A stretch of 13,912 nt of DNA from Candidatus Aminicenantota bacterium (GTDB lineage Bacteria > Acidobacteriota > Aminicenantia > Aminicenantales > Aminicenantaceae), in NCBI GenBank assembly GCA_030615975.1, contig JAUWYH010000018.1, positions 1-13,912 on the forward strand, in the 5' to 3' direction. The notes beneath the pieces were generated by a model. It saw nothing but the letters and a program-made list of their open reading frames with translations, had not been told where the DNA came from and did no database searches. Below are positions 1-6,709 of this stretch, piece after piece. Position 1 is the stretch's first letter. Each line of letters begins with the position of its first letter. The position numbers were made by a program, and so were the translations under genes.

Positions 1-393
1 CCAGCAGCTATTTGCCGCAAGGTTGCTGAAGTATCAAATCCTGGTGAAATAGAGATATGGGGCGATGGAAAACAAACTAGGTCATTTTGTTATATAGATG
101 ATTGTTTGAGAGGAACCATAATGCTTATGGAAAGCGATTATGAAGAACCTTTAAATATTGGCTCAGACAGGTTGGTTGCCATAGATGACCTTGCTGATAT
201 TGCAATTAAAATTTCTGGAAAAAAGATAGAAAAAAGATACAATACATCTGCTCCCCAAGGTGTAAGAGGTAGAAACGCAGATTTAACATTGGTTAAAAAA
301 GTTCTGGGCTGGGAACCGAAGGTGAGTTTAGAAGAAGGACTAGAAAAAACATACAGATGGATTGAGGAACAAGTAAAGAGACACAGACAATAG
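1..393 (+). CDS. GDP-mannose 3,5-epimerase-like NAD-dependent epimerase, 5'-truncated
   Basis: This is the C-terminal 130 residues of an extended short-chain dehydrogenase/reductase that acts on nucleotide sugars in the cytoplasm. The frame is open from base 1, so the apparent start at 106 is internal. Visible residues closely follow plant-type GDP-mannose 3,5-epimerase: PAAICRK at 1-7, WGDGKQTRSF at about 20-29 (its Arg is in the substrate-binding loop of the family), YID at 31-33, PLNIGS near 50, and GVRGRNAD followed by LGWEP in the last third. That enzyme converts GDP-mannose to GDP-L-galactose or GDP-gulose. The NAD-binding glycine motif and catalytic Tyr-Lys lie outside the window, so exact substrate is an inference; another GDP- or dTDP-sugar epimerase/dehydratase is possible. 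The stop is 12 bp before the glycosyltransferase start, which suggests one transcript. Confidence 0.85.
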   Translation, partial: PAAICRKVAEVSNPGEIEIWGDGKQTRSFCYIDDCLRGTIMLMESDYEEPLNIGSDRLVAIDDLADIAIKISGKKIEKRYNTSAPQGVRGRNADLTLVKKVLGWEPKVSLEEGLEKTYRWIEEQVKRHRQ

Positions 394-405
394 CTTTTTG
401 TAAAG

Positions 406-1656
406 ATGAGGGAAGAATCTGCTAAAAATCATCCTGAAGTTTTAATACTATGTCAATTATTTTACCCTGAATTAGTTTCCACGGGTCAAACTCTAACAGA
501 ATTATGTGAAGTATTAGCGGATTTGGGAGTAAAGATAGAGGTTGTTTGTGGTCCACCAACCATAATAGATCGAAAAACAAAAATCCCTCGATATCTGGAA
601 CATAAAGGAATTAATATAAAAAGAGTCTGGGGAACGCGTTTTCCAAAACTTAGTTTCTCAGGAAAATTTTTCAATCAGGTCACATTTGCTTTAAGCGTTT
701 TTTTTCATTTACTATTTGACTTTTCAAAAAGGCCCATCCTTGTCGTAACTAATCCCCCATTCTTAGGAGCTATTTGTGCAATACTCAGAGCAATGGGTGG
801 GAATCCATATATATATCTGTTGTTTGACGTTTATCCTGATACTGCAATAAAATTAGGCGTAATCAAAGATAAAAGTTTAATAGCAAAATTGTGGGACGGG
901 TGGAATAATTTTATTCTCAAAGAGGCATCTGCAGTTATAGTATTGGGACGTAGAATGAAAGAAGTGATTCTTAACAAAGGAAAGAGGATAAGTTCTCTTC
1001 ACGATAAAATTCATCTGGTTCATGTTTGGAGTGATGACAGAAAGATTCAACCTATCGAAAGGAGAGAAAATCCGTTCATTAAAAAGTGGAATTTAAATGG
1101 AAAATTTGTAGTTAGCTACTCCGGAAATATGGGGAGATTCCATGATATGGAAACAATAATGGAGTCGGCAAAGGAATTAAATGAGAATAAGGACATTCTC
1201 TTTCTCATCATCGGGGAAGGATATAAAAAAAAGTGGATGGAAGAGTATGCTAAGAAGTGGAAACTAACAAACTGTCAATTCAATACTTATGTAGACCGGA
1301 ACGAGCTCGGGTTATCTCTCGCTTGTGCCCATGTTGGGTTAGTCTCACTGCTACCCGGTCAGGAAGGATTATCGGTACCGTCAAAAACATTTGGTGTTTT
1401 AGCAGCAGGAGTTCCTGTCATCGGAATTATGTCTCAAAAATCTGAGATAGCTCTAATTATTGAGGAGGACAACTGCGGCATAGTGGAGGAACCTCATGAT
1501 GTCCAGGGCTTGGTTAACTCTATCCTCAGGCTTTATACCAATCCTGAACTGTGTAAGAGACTCGGAAAAAACGCAATAGAAGCAATAAAAAGCAAATATA
1601 GTATCAAAAATGCTGCGCTTAAGTACTTATCAATTATAGAATCACTTCAGGATTGA
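406..1656 (+). CDS. Family 4 (GT-B, WbuB-like) glycosyltransferase
   Basis: This 416-residue protein has the two-Rossmann-domain layout of GT4 glycosyltransferases, which transfer a sugar from a nucleotide donor to a lipid-linked acceptor on the cytoplasmic face. The N-terminal domain opens with the strand EVLILCQLFYPE (11-22), then a helix ending LADLGVKIEVVCG (37-49), as in WbuB/WcaI-type enzymes. TNPPF (115-119) and FDVYPDTAIKLGVI (140-153) match the WbuB-like NPP and 'D-x-x-P-D/E' segments. The C-terminal donor domain begins near FVVSYSGNMG (234-243), followed by FLIIGEG (266-272) and the donor loop PSKTFGVLAAGVPVIG (325-340), then SEIALIIEE. A clean E-x7-E pair is not visible. Donor and acceptor cannot be read from sequence. 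There is no clear Shine-Dalgarno before ATG 406; this start is chosen because it sits 12 bp after the upstream stop and ten residues before the first strand. Confidence 0.9.
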   Translation: MREESAKNHPEVLILCQLFYPELVSTGQTLTELCEVLADLGVKIEVVCGPPTIIDRKTKIPRYLEHKGINIKRVWGTRFPKLSFSGKFFNQVTFALSVFFHLLFDFSKRPILVVTNPPFLGAICAILRAMGGNPYIYLLFDVYPDTAIKLGVIKDKSLIAKLWDGWNNFILKEASAVIVLGRRMKEVILNKGKRISSLHDKIHLVHVWSDDRKIQPIERRENPFIKKWNLNGKFVVSYSGNMGRFHDMETIMESAKELNENKDILFLIIGEGYKKKWMEEYAKKWKLTNCQFNTYVDRNELGLSLACAHVGLVSLLPGQEGLSVPSKTFGVLAAGVPVIGIMSQKSEIALIIEEDNCGIVEEPHDVQGLVNSILRLYTNPELCKRLGKNAIEAIKSKYSIKNAALKYLSIIESLQD

Positions 1657-1713
1657 AGCTTAAAACTCCTATAAGAGCATTTCTTAAAGATGTTATTCAA
1701 AGTCAGAATAAAT

Positions 1714-1741
1714 ATGACAGATAGTTCTCTTTTACTATAAA
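1714..1741 (+). promoter_or_regulatory. Candidate sigma-70-type promoter, possibly leaderless
   Basis: ATGACA (1714-1719, five of six to the -35 consensus) is followed by 16 bp and then TATAAA (1736-1741, five of six to the -10 consensus). The expected transcription start is close to 1748, the A of the sugar-transferase ATG, so this message could be leaderless. No Shine-Dalgarno is visible before that ATG, which agrees. The region is AT-rich and such matches arise by chance. Confidence 0.35.
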
Positions 1742-1747
1742 TAAAAA

Positions 1748-3118
1748 ATGCCACTTAAAAGAATTTCCAGCCGGAAACTACTTTTACTTTTGGTAGATAT
1801 ACTCATAATAATTTTATCAATAAACTTAGCTTTTATCATTCGCTTGAAAGAACCAACAATAAGTTATCTCGGTTTAAATAAAGGGCTTTTTACAATTCTA
1901 TTAATGTTAGCAATTTTCCTTACAAGTTTTTACATTTTTGATTTTTATAATACAAGAGAAAAATTCAGAAGTATTCGATTCCTGGCTAATGTGATTGGTT
2001 CGGTAATCTTAGTATCTCTAATCTCTATTGGCCTTTTTTATGTATTCCCTTACATGATCGGCAGAGGAGTATTTTTGATTAGTTTGATTTTGATAGAAAT
2101 CTTGATAGTAACTTGGAGACTATTTTATCCTTCCTTCTTCAAGCTAACACTTCCAACAAGAAAAGTCTTAATAGTTGGAAAAGGAAAACCTGCCGAGGTA
2201 ATATATTCACTCATTAGAAAAAATCCAGAATATAAAGTTATTGGCATTATAGGTGATAGATCTAGGAAAAAAGGGGCTCTAGAAAAGAAAACATTAGGAA
2301 ATACCCTCTCCCTGGAAAAAATAGTCAATGATTATGATATTGATGATATTATTGTAACAACTGAACCAATTCGAAACAAACAGCTAAATAAATCATTAAT
2401 CAACTGTAAAATGAGAGGAATAAATATTTGGGATGTACCTGCTTTCTATGAGTATTTTATAGACAAGCTGCCTGTTCAATATATCAAGGAACACTGGTTT
2501 TTATTCACACATGGCTTTGAAAAACTGGGCAGCAATATTTACAGGAGATTAAAACGAGCGATAGATCTGGTGATCTCTTCTGTTGTTTTAATAATCGCTT
2601 TTCCTCTAGGAATTATCATTGCCTTGGCTATAAAATTGAACTCCAAAGGTTCGATTTTCTTTATGCAAGAAAGAGTTGGTGAGAATCAAAAGCCATTTAA
2701 CTTATTCAAATTCAGAACAATGGTATCAGATGCTGAAAGAGGAGTTCCCATGTGGGCAGAGGAGAATGATCCTCGTGTCACAAATATAGGAAAGATTATA
2801 AGAAAAACAAGATTAGACGAGCTCCCTCAACTTATTAATGTAATAAAAGGAGATATGAGTCTTATTGGTCCTCGTCCAGAGAGAGAATTTTTTGTTAAAA
2901 AATTAACGGAAAAAATACCATTTTATTCTTTGCGTTTCTCAGTGAAACCAGGTCTAACCGGCTGGGCACAGGTTATTTATAGATACGGAGCTTCGGAGGA
3001 AGATGCTTTAGAAAAGTTACAATACGAGCTTTATTATGTTAAAAACATGTCTCTATTTTTAGACATTAGAATTCTTTTAAAAACGATTAGAATAATTTTA
3101 TTCGGGATGGGAAGGTAG
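1748..3118 (+). CDS. Polyprenyl-phosphate sugar-phosphate transferase (initiating glycosyltransferase)
   Basis: This 456-residue integral membrane enzyme belongs to the bacterial sugar transferase family (WbaP/WcaJ/CpsE type). It moves a sugar 1-phosphate from a nucleotide sugar to undecaprenyl phosphate, the first membrane step of exopolysaccharide or O-antigen assembly. Four hydrophobic segments at about 11-31, 47-66, 80-101 and 105-126 are followed by a Rossmann-like domain (KVLIVGKGKPAEVI, 139-152). A re-entrant helix at about 272-296 contains Pro286, then comes the catalytic domain with ERVG (308-311), FKFRTM (320-325), RLDELPQ (355-361) carrying the Asp357-Glu358 dyad, GDMSLIGPRPER (368-379) and PGLTGWAQV (401-409). 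All hallmark motifs are intact. Length and C-terminal motifs resemble the long-form EPS sugar transferases, including those linked to PEP-CTERM/exosortase loci, but no such partner is visible. The sugar is unknown. It lies 91 bp after the glycosyltransferase. Confidence 0.95.
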   Translation: MPLKRISSRKLLLLLVDILIIILSINLAFIIRLKEPTISYLGLNKGLFTILLMLAIFLTSFYIFDFYNTREKFRSIRFLANVIGSVILVSLISIGLFYVFPYMIGRGVFLISLILIEILIVTWRLFYPSFFKLTLPTRKVLIVGKGKPAEVIYSLIRKNPEYKVIGIIGDRSRKKGALEKKTLGNTLSLEKIVNDYDIDDIIVTTEPIRNKQLNKSLINCKMRGINIWDVPAFYEYFIDKLPVQYIKEHWFLFTHGFEKLGSNIYRRLKRAIDLVISSVVLIIAFPLGIIIALAIKLNSKGSIFFMQERVGENQKPFNLFKFRTMVSDAERGVPMWAEENDPRVTNIGKIIRKTRLDELPQLINVIKGDMSLIGPRPEREFFVKKLTEKIPFYSLRFSVKPGLTGWAQVIYRYGASEEDALEKLQYELYYVKNMSLFLDIRILLKTIRIILFGMGR

Positions 3119-3160
3119 AAGTAAATTATAAAGTATTGAATATATTTTAATATCCTAAAG

Positions 3161-3188
3161 AAAAGCGGTTTTCAAAACCGCTTTTTTT
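3161..3188 (+). terminator. Intrinsic terminator after the sugar transferase gene
   Basis: AAAAGCGGTTTT (3161-3172) and AAAACCGCTTTT (3174-3185) are perfect inverted repeats around C3173, and the T run covers 3182-3188. The GC-rich part GCGG/CCGC followed by seven T residues is a textbook rho-independent terminator for + strand transcripts. It begins 42 bp after the sugar-transferase stop. Its T run ends only 8 bp before the next start codon, so the downstream gene needs read-through or a promoter overlapping the hairpin. Confidence 0.9.
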
Positions 3189-3196
3189 ATATCTGG

Positions 3197-4447
3197 ATGA
3201 AAATTATACAGAAAAAAATTCTTTATTCCTGGATTTGGGTCGTTTTCTATTCAATTATCATCTTCTTATCTGTGCCAGTAGCTCTAACTATCCAAAAATT
3301 TGTTGCAAAAAATTTTGGGAAGAATACATTTATTTATTTTGTCTTGTCAGTTGTAGGCTTTGCGTTTCTCTCTCTTCTCTATTTATTGATTTTTAAATTA
3401 AAAGTTCGTTCCCTATCAAACTATATCTGGCTCTTTATTCTGGCCGGACTTTATTTCTATTTCACTTTGAAATTAGTAAAATCTCCCGCGGAAGCGATTC
3501 ATTTTTTAGAGTACGGCTTGCTCGGATTCTTCCTTTTTAGAGCCCTCAAATACGACATAAAAGACAAAAGCATCTATCTTACAGGAACACTCTTCTGCCT
3601 CCTTGTTGGCACATTTGATGAAACATTCCAGTGGATAACTCCCGGCCGATTCTGGAGTTTCCATGACGTTGGACTCAATACTCTATCAGGAGGATTATTC
3701 CAGGTAGCTTTGTGGAAGGTAGTAAAACCCAAAATTATATCAGAAAAAATTCGGGCTAAGTCTATAAGAATATTTACTTCAATATTTGCAGTTTGTCTTG
3801 TTGTTCTTGGATTATGTGCATCAAATACCCCAAAACGTGTAGCACATTACACAAAACTCATGCCCTGGTTATCTTTTCTTAAAAAAGAAGAGCCAATGAG
3901 TGAATTCGGATATAAATATGAAGATCCAGAAATCGGGATTTTCTATTCACGATTGAATCCTGAAGATTTGCTGAAAACAGATAATATGAAAAGTGAAGAA
4001 TATGCTCAAATACTGAATGAATCTGTTAATAAGGATTACGGGCAATTCTTAAGAGAATATAATCCTATTACCGACCCTTTTATGCATGAGCTTCGTGTTC
4101 ATATTTTTCGGCGTGACGAATATTTTAATAAGGGGAAATCTACTTCAAACCTAAATGAAAAGAAAGAATTCTATCTTATTGCTTATAAGGAAAACCTTAT
4201 ATTGGAAAAGTATTTTAGCCACAGCATCGAAAAATCCGTTTATCACTGGAATGAAGATATTCTTCAAGAATCAGAGGCCTTAGTCGATAAGAGCAGACCC
4301 TATGAGAGCCCTGTCAGCGCTAATCTCTTTACTTCCTTTTCTGAAAAAAGCGTGTGGGTTTCTATTTTTGCTTTAATATTTTTTATTGTGTTGATTAATT
4401 TTATCTTGGCTTTTATAAAAAAACGAGCTAAAGCGATTAGCATCTAA
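3197..4447 (+). CDS. VanZ-family membrane protein with long C-terminal domain
   Basis: The N-terminal half of this 416-residue protein is a VanZ-like domain. Hydrophobic segments lie at about 11-31, 44-66, 75-93, 101-116, 123-140 and 191-208. The family signature is clear: H102 and E105-Y106, then DETFQWITPGR (141-151), D157, N161 and G165. VanZ-like proteins are small membrane proteins of uncertain biochemistry; the founding member raises teicoplanin resistance, and others sit in polysaccharide loci. Unusually, about 175 polar residues (210-385) follow, ending in a last membrane helix at 387-407 and a basic tail, so the extra domain is probably tethered at both ends. I do not recognise that domain. 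ATG 3197 is the only reasonable start, since the first helix begins near residue 11. No Shine-Dalgarno is seen. The gene converges with the DUF362 gene across 97 bp. Confidence 0.75.
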   Translation: MKIIQKKILYSWIWVVFYSIIIFLSVPVALTIQKFVAKNFGKNTFIYFVLSVVGFAFLSLLYLLIFKLKVRSLSNYIWLFILAGLYFYFTLKLVKSPAEAIHFLEYGLLGFFLFRALKYDIKDKSIYLTGTLFCLLVGTFDETFQWITPGRFWSFHDVGLNTLSGGLFQVALWKVVKPKIISEKIRAKSIRIFTSIFAVCLVVLGLCASNTPKRVAHYTKLMPWLSFLKKEEPMSEFGYKYEDPEIGIFYSRLNPEDLLKTDNMKSEEYAQILNESVNKDYGQFLREYNPITDPFMHELRVHIFRRDEYFNKGKSTSNLNEKKEFYLIAYKENLILEKYFSHSIEKSVYHWNEDILQESEALVDKSRPYESPVSANLFTSFSEKSVWVSIFALIFFIVLINFILAFIKKRAKAISI

Positions 4448-4544
4448 GATTCTTATGGTCGGTTTTTAAATTAATGATAAAAGAATCAATAAAAACGAAC
4501 CAGGATATTTTTATGTAATCGAATGATGTTCCTGTTCCTTCTTC

Positions 4545-5627
4545 CTAATAGCGCATGAAGAGGTTTCCCCATGAACTCTTCATAATCTTTTTTGTCCGTT
4601 GTTTGCCTACGAAAGGACGCCAAATCCAGTCATGAAAGACAACCGAAGCTGCATAAGACCAGGGCGTAAGAACTGTTCTCAATAGAAATTTTTCCAGAGG
4701 TTTTAGAGGCCCCCAGTAAATGAGTTTCTGGCCATAACTTGCAATTGTGTTTTTTGCTTTTTGAAAGTTAAAATTAACCTCTGAAATATCTTCTCCTACG
4801 ATTTCTATATCCTGAATTTCACCACAGCCAAGTCCTGCCTCATGGGCCAGGCGGATGAATTTCAAGTCCATCGGCTCAAAACCCATCATTTTTGAAGCAA
4901 CAGCATCGATGGCAACTTGATCGCCGCTGGCCAGGATGTAATTTTTCACATAGGGAACCATGCATCTTGGGCCAGGCCCATCACCAGCTATTGTTCCATC
5001 CATGACTGCAAAAATCCCAGAATGGATATCCTTCTGGATAGTGAGTAAATCAACCAATGTTTCATGGATTACGGAATGGGTCCAATGTCTTTTTTCATGG
5101 AGCAACCCGCCAAAAGCGTTTTTCATCGCTCCAGTCATGGTGGTGAAAACATGGGTCTTCATGGTAGGAAGATGCATGATGTTTTCCCCAACCAATCTTT
5201 TTGGAATAAAAATACCTTTGGGAAATATCTGATTTAATACCCTGATCTTGCCCTTTGGTTCGTATCTAATCCATTCCTCACTTTCATAAAGATGAATATT
5301 TCTCAGTCCATATTTTTGAACAACAGGAAGATGTTTATTAGCTTTTTCTCCCTTTTTTGCCGAAACAACTACAGTCCGGTTGTGACAGGCATGAATGAGT
5401 TTCTTTTTATAGCCATCATCAAGCAGTGTTTTGATGACTCCCTCCAGCTGCCAGGGAGTAGTGGAACAGGCGGGATAATAATAATGCCAGGAAATATTTA
5501 TTTTGAGGGCAGTATCCTTGTCCTTAGGGAGGAATTCCTGGTAGTCAGCCATATGCATTAATTTTTTATAATCCTCTAGCACGGTTTGAGGGGAAGTCTT
5601 CAAAATAGAAACCTTTGATTTAACCAC
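4545..5627 (-). CDS. DUF362 domain protein
   Basis: This 360-residue soluble protein carries a DUF362 domain. Landmarks are LKINISWH (41-48), the segment MKTHVFTTMTGAMKN (156-170) with the TGxMKN motif, GG at 173-174, MDGTIAGDGPGP (209-220), ILASGDQVAIDAVASKMMG (231-249) and IEIVGED (274-280). DUF362 proteins have no settled reaction; many are fused to ferredoxin-like iron-sulphur domains, but this one has no CxxCxxC cluster, and its few cysteines (54, 81, 222, 268) are scattered. The C-terminal 60 residues are Trp- and aromatic-rich. It starts at GTG 5627, 22 bp after the UbiA-like stop, so the two are very likely co-transcribed; an internal ATG at residue 24 is a less likely start because it would remove conserved-looking N-terminal sequence. 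No convincing terminator follows. Confidence 0.8.
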   Translation of the reverse strand: MVKSKVSILKTSPQTVLEDYKKLMHMADYQEFLPKDKDTALKINISWHYYYPACSTTPWQLEGVIKTLLDDGYKKKLIHACHNRTVVVSAKKGEKANKHLPVVQKYGLRNIHLYESEEWIRYEPKGKIRVLNQIFPKGIFIPKRLVGENIMHLPTMKTHVFTTMTGAMKNAFGGLLHEKRHWTHSVIHETLVDLLTIQKDIHSGIFAVMDGTIAGDGPGPRCMVPYVKNYILASGDQVAIDAVASKMMGFEPMDLKFIRLAHEAGLGCGEIQDIEIVGEDISEVNFNFQKAKNTIASYGQKLIYWGPLKPLEKFLLRTVLTPWSYAASVVFHDWIWRPFVGKQRTKKIMKSSWGNLFMRY

Positions 5628-5649
5628 TTTTTTCGACGAAATAATAAGT

Positions 5650-6537
5650 TTATTCTTTTGTTGAATAAAAATAGAGGATAAAAAAAATAGTCCCTGCCCA
5701 CAGCAAAATATTTATTAAAAGAGGCTTGTCTTTAATAATCAAGGATTCAGGACTGCCCCCTTTTCCTTTCTGATGAATGAGATAGAGATAACGGAAAATC
5801 CCATAAAGAACAAAAGGAACGGTAAAAACTAAATTTGTGGTTCCAAATTTTTCGACAGTTTCCGCAGATATTGTGTACAAGCAATAAGCAATAAGAGTTG
5901 AAGCCGTAACAACTGCAATCATCTGGTCAAGAAGATAGGGACTGTATTCTTTGAGAATAGGCCGATGATTTGAAGCCATATCTTCCAAGAGAACTATTTC
6001 GTGTCTCCTCTTGCTCATTGCTAAAAAAAGTGCCAACAACATGGTACAGATTAATAACCAGGAAGAAATTGGAACTTCAATCACTAAACCCCCAGCCACC
6101 ACGCGAATAACAAACCCGAAGGTAATGATAAAGACATCAACTATAACAACATGTTTTAATTTTATTGAGTATGCTATTTGAAGAACAAAATAAACTAAAG
6201 CGGCAATAAAAAAATATTTATTGAGCCAGAAGGCCAGGAAGAGACCAATAATGCTTAAGGCAAAAAAAATGGAAATGGCTTCACTTTTGCTTATTGTACC
6301 TGAAGCAATGGGCCTCTTTGATTTTTTTGGATGAAGTTTATCTTCTTCACGGTCGAAGAGATCATTGAGAATATAAAGAGAACCCGAGAGGATACAAAAA
6401 AGCAAGAACGCTGCTACAGTTTTTAGGAGAAGGAAAAAATCAAAGAATTTCAGGGAGAAAATAAGTGGAGCAAAGATAAAAAGATTCTTTATCCACTGGG
6501 TCGGCCTCATGGAGTTTATAACTGCTCGAATTTTCAA
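5650..6537 (-). CDS. UbiA-family prenyltransferase, decaprenyl-phosphate phosphoribosyltransferase-like
   Basis: This 295-residue polytopic membrane protein has the UbiA fold. The first Asp motif is N58-D59-x2-D62-x3-D66, inside YILNDLFDREEDKLHP (55-70), followed by KSKRPIASG (72-80). The opening MRPTQWIKNLFIFAPL (10-25) and FLAMSKRRHE (171-180) closely resemble the mycobacterial DPPR synthase branch (Rv3806c), which transfers 5-phosphoribose from PRPP to a polyprenyl phosphate. The second polar segment contains D134. About eight or nine hydrophobic helices are visible. In mycobacteria the product becomes the arabinose donor after 2'-epimerisation; no DprE1/DprE2 homologue is in this window, so use as a ribose or arabinose donor is inferred. 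The start is TTG, supported by AAGG seven bases upstream; ATG at residue 10 is the alternative but has no ribosome-binding site. It heads a unit with the DUF362 gene. Confidence 0.85.
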   Translation of the reverse strand: MKIRAVINSMRPTQWIKNLFIFAPLIFSLKFFDFFLLLKTVAAFLLFCILSGSLYILNDLFDREEDKLHPKKSKRPIASGTISKSEAISIFFALSIIGLFLAFWLNKYFFIAALVYFVLQIAYSIKLKHVVIVDVFIITFGFVIRVVAGGLVIEVPISSWLLICTMLLALFLAMSKRRHEIVLLEDMASNHRPILKEYSPYLLDQMIAVVTASTLIAYCLYTISAETVEKFGTTNLVFTVPFVLYGIFRYLYLIHQKGKGGSPESLIIKDKPLLINILLWAGTIFFILYFYSTKE

Positions 6538-6544
6538 AGCTAAA

Positions 6545-6548
6545 CCTT
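6545..6548 (-). promoter_or_regulatory. Ribosome-binding site deciding the TTG start
   Basis: On the - strand AAGG lies seven bases before TTG 6537. It is the main reason to choose the TTG over the ATG at residue 10, which has no purine-rich stretch before it. Confidence 0.55.
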
Positions 6549-6605
6549 GAGATTATGTCTTAATTAATGAATAACTCCCAATTTATTGCATTTTTCATCT
6601 TAGAC

Positions 6606-6634
6606 ATCTTATAAAAAATATTTCGAGAAGTAAA
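6606..6634 (-). promoter_or_regulatory. Candidate promoter for the UbiA-like/DUF362 unit
   Basis: Read on the - strand, TTTACT (6634-6629) is followed by exactly 17 bp and then TAAGAT (6611-6606). Each box matches four of six consensus bases with ideal spacing, about 70 bp before the TTG start. It lies downstream of the hairpin at 6648-6666, so it would give a message free of that hairpin. The match is weak in AT-rich DNA. Confidence 0.25.
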
Positions 6635-6647
6635 CATTTTGTAAAAG

Positions 6648-6672
6648 AGCGGTTCGCTGGACCGCTTTTTTT
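6648..6672 (+). terminator. Intrinsic terminator-like hairpin with T7 tract
   Basis: AGCGGTTC (6648-6655) pairs with GGACCGCT read at 6659-6666 (one G-U pair), leaving loop GCT, and seven T residues run 6666-6672. It is a strong rho-independent terminator for + strand transcripts. No + strand gene lies upstream before the convergent VanZ gene more than 2 kb away, so it may end an unannotated small RNA or antisense transcript, or insulate the two sides. In the - direction the hairpin is followed only by CTTTT, giving a weaker terminator or attenuator ahead of the UbiA-like gene. Confidence 0.8.
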
Positions 6673-6690
6673 ATTTTATTACGAAAATTA

Positions 6691-6699
6691 TGCTATTAT
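6691..6699 (+). promoter_or_regulatory. Candidate extended -10 promoter element
   Basis: TGC followed by TATTAT (6694-6699) forms an extended -10 element; TATTAT matches five of six consensus bases. There is no good -35 box, which extended -10 promoters can tolerate. The predicted start near 6706 would be only a few bases before ATG 6710. It could drive the 66-residue frame or a non-coding RNA. Confidence 0.3.
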
Positions 6700-6709
6700 T
6701 AGAGGCCTA

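Noticed and set aside
486..674. Antisense frame of 62 codons inside the glycosyltransferase gene, and its mirror at 13239..13427.
   Set aside because: It overlaps a gene with intact family motifs and has no recognisable protein features of its own.
1257..1445. Alternative-frame 62-codon frame in the glycosyltransferase gene, and its mirror at 12468..12656.
   Set aside because: It is a shadow of the real frame; the protein is without motifs.
2125..2328. Antisense 67-codon frame in the sugar transferase gene, and its mirror at 11585..11788.
   Set aside because: It lies opposite the Rossmann-like domain of a well-supported gene.
4448..4544. Possible shared terminator between the convergent VanZ-like and DUF362 genes: GATTCTT/AAGAATC and GTTTTTA/TAAAAAC repeats.
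   Set aside because: The stems are short, AT-only or nearly so, with long loops and no T run directly after; too weak to call.
4960..5561. Two antisense frames (90 and 89 codons) opposite the DUF362 gene, and their mirrors at 8352..8953.
   Set aside because: The DUF362 frame has conserved motifs through this region; the antisense products have none.
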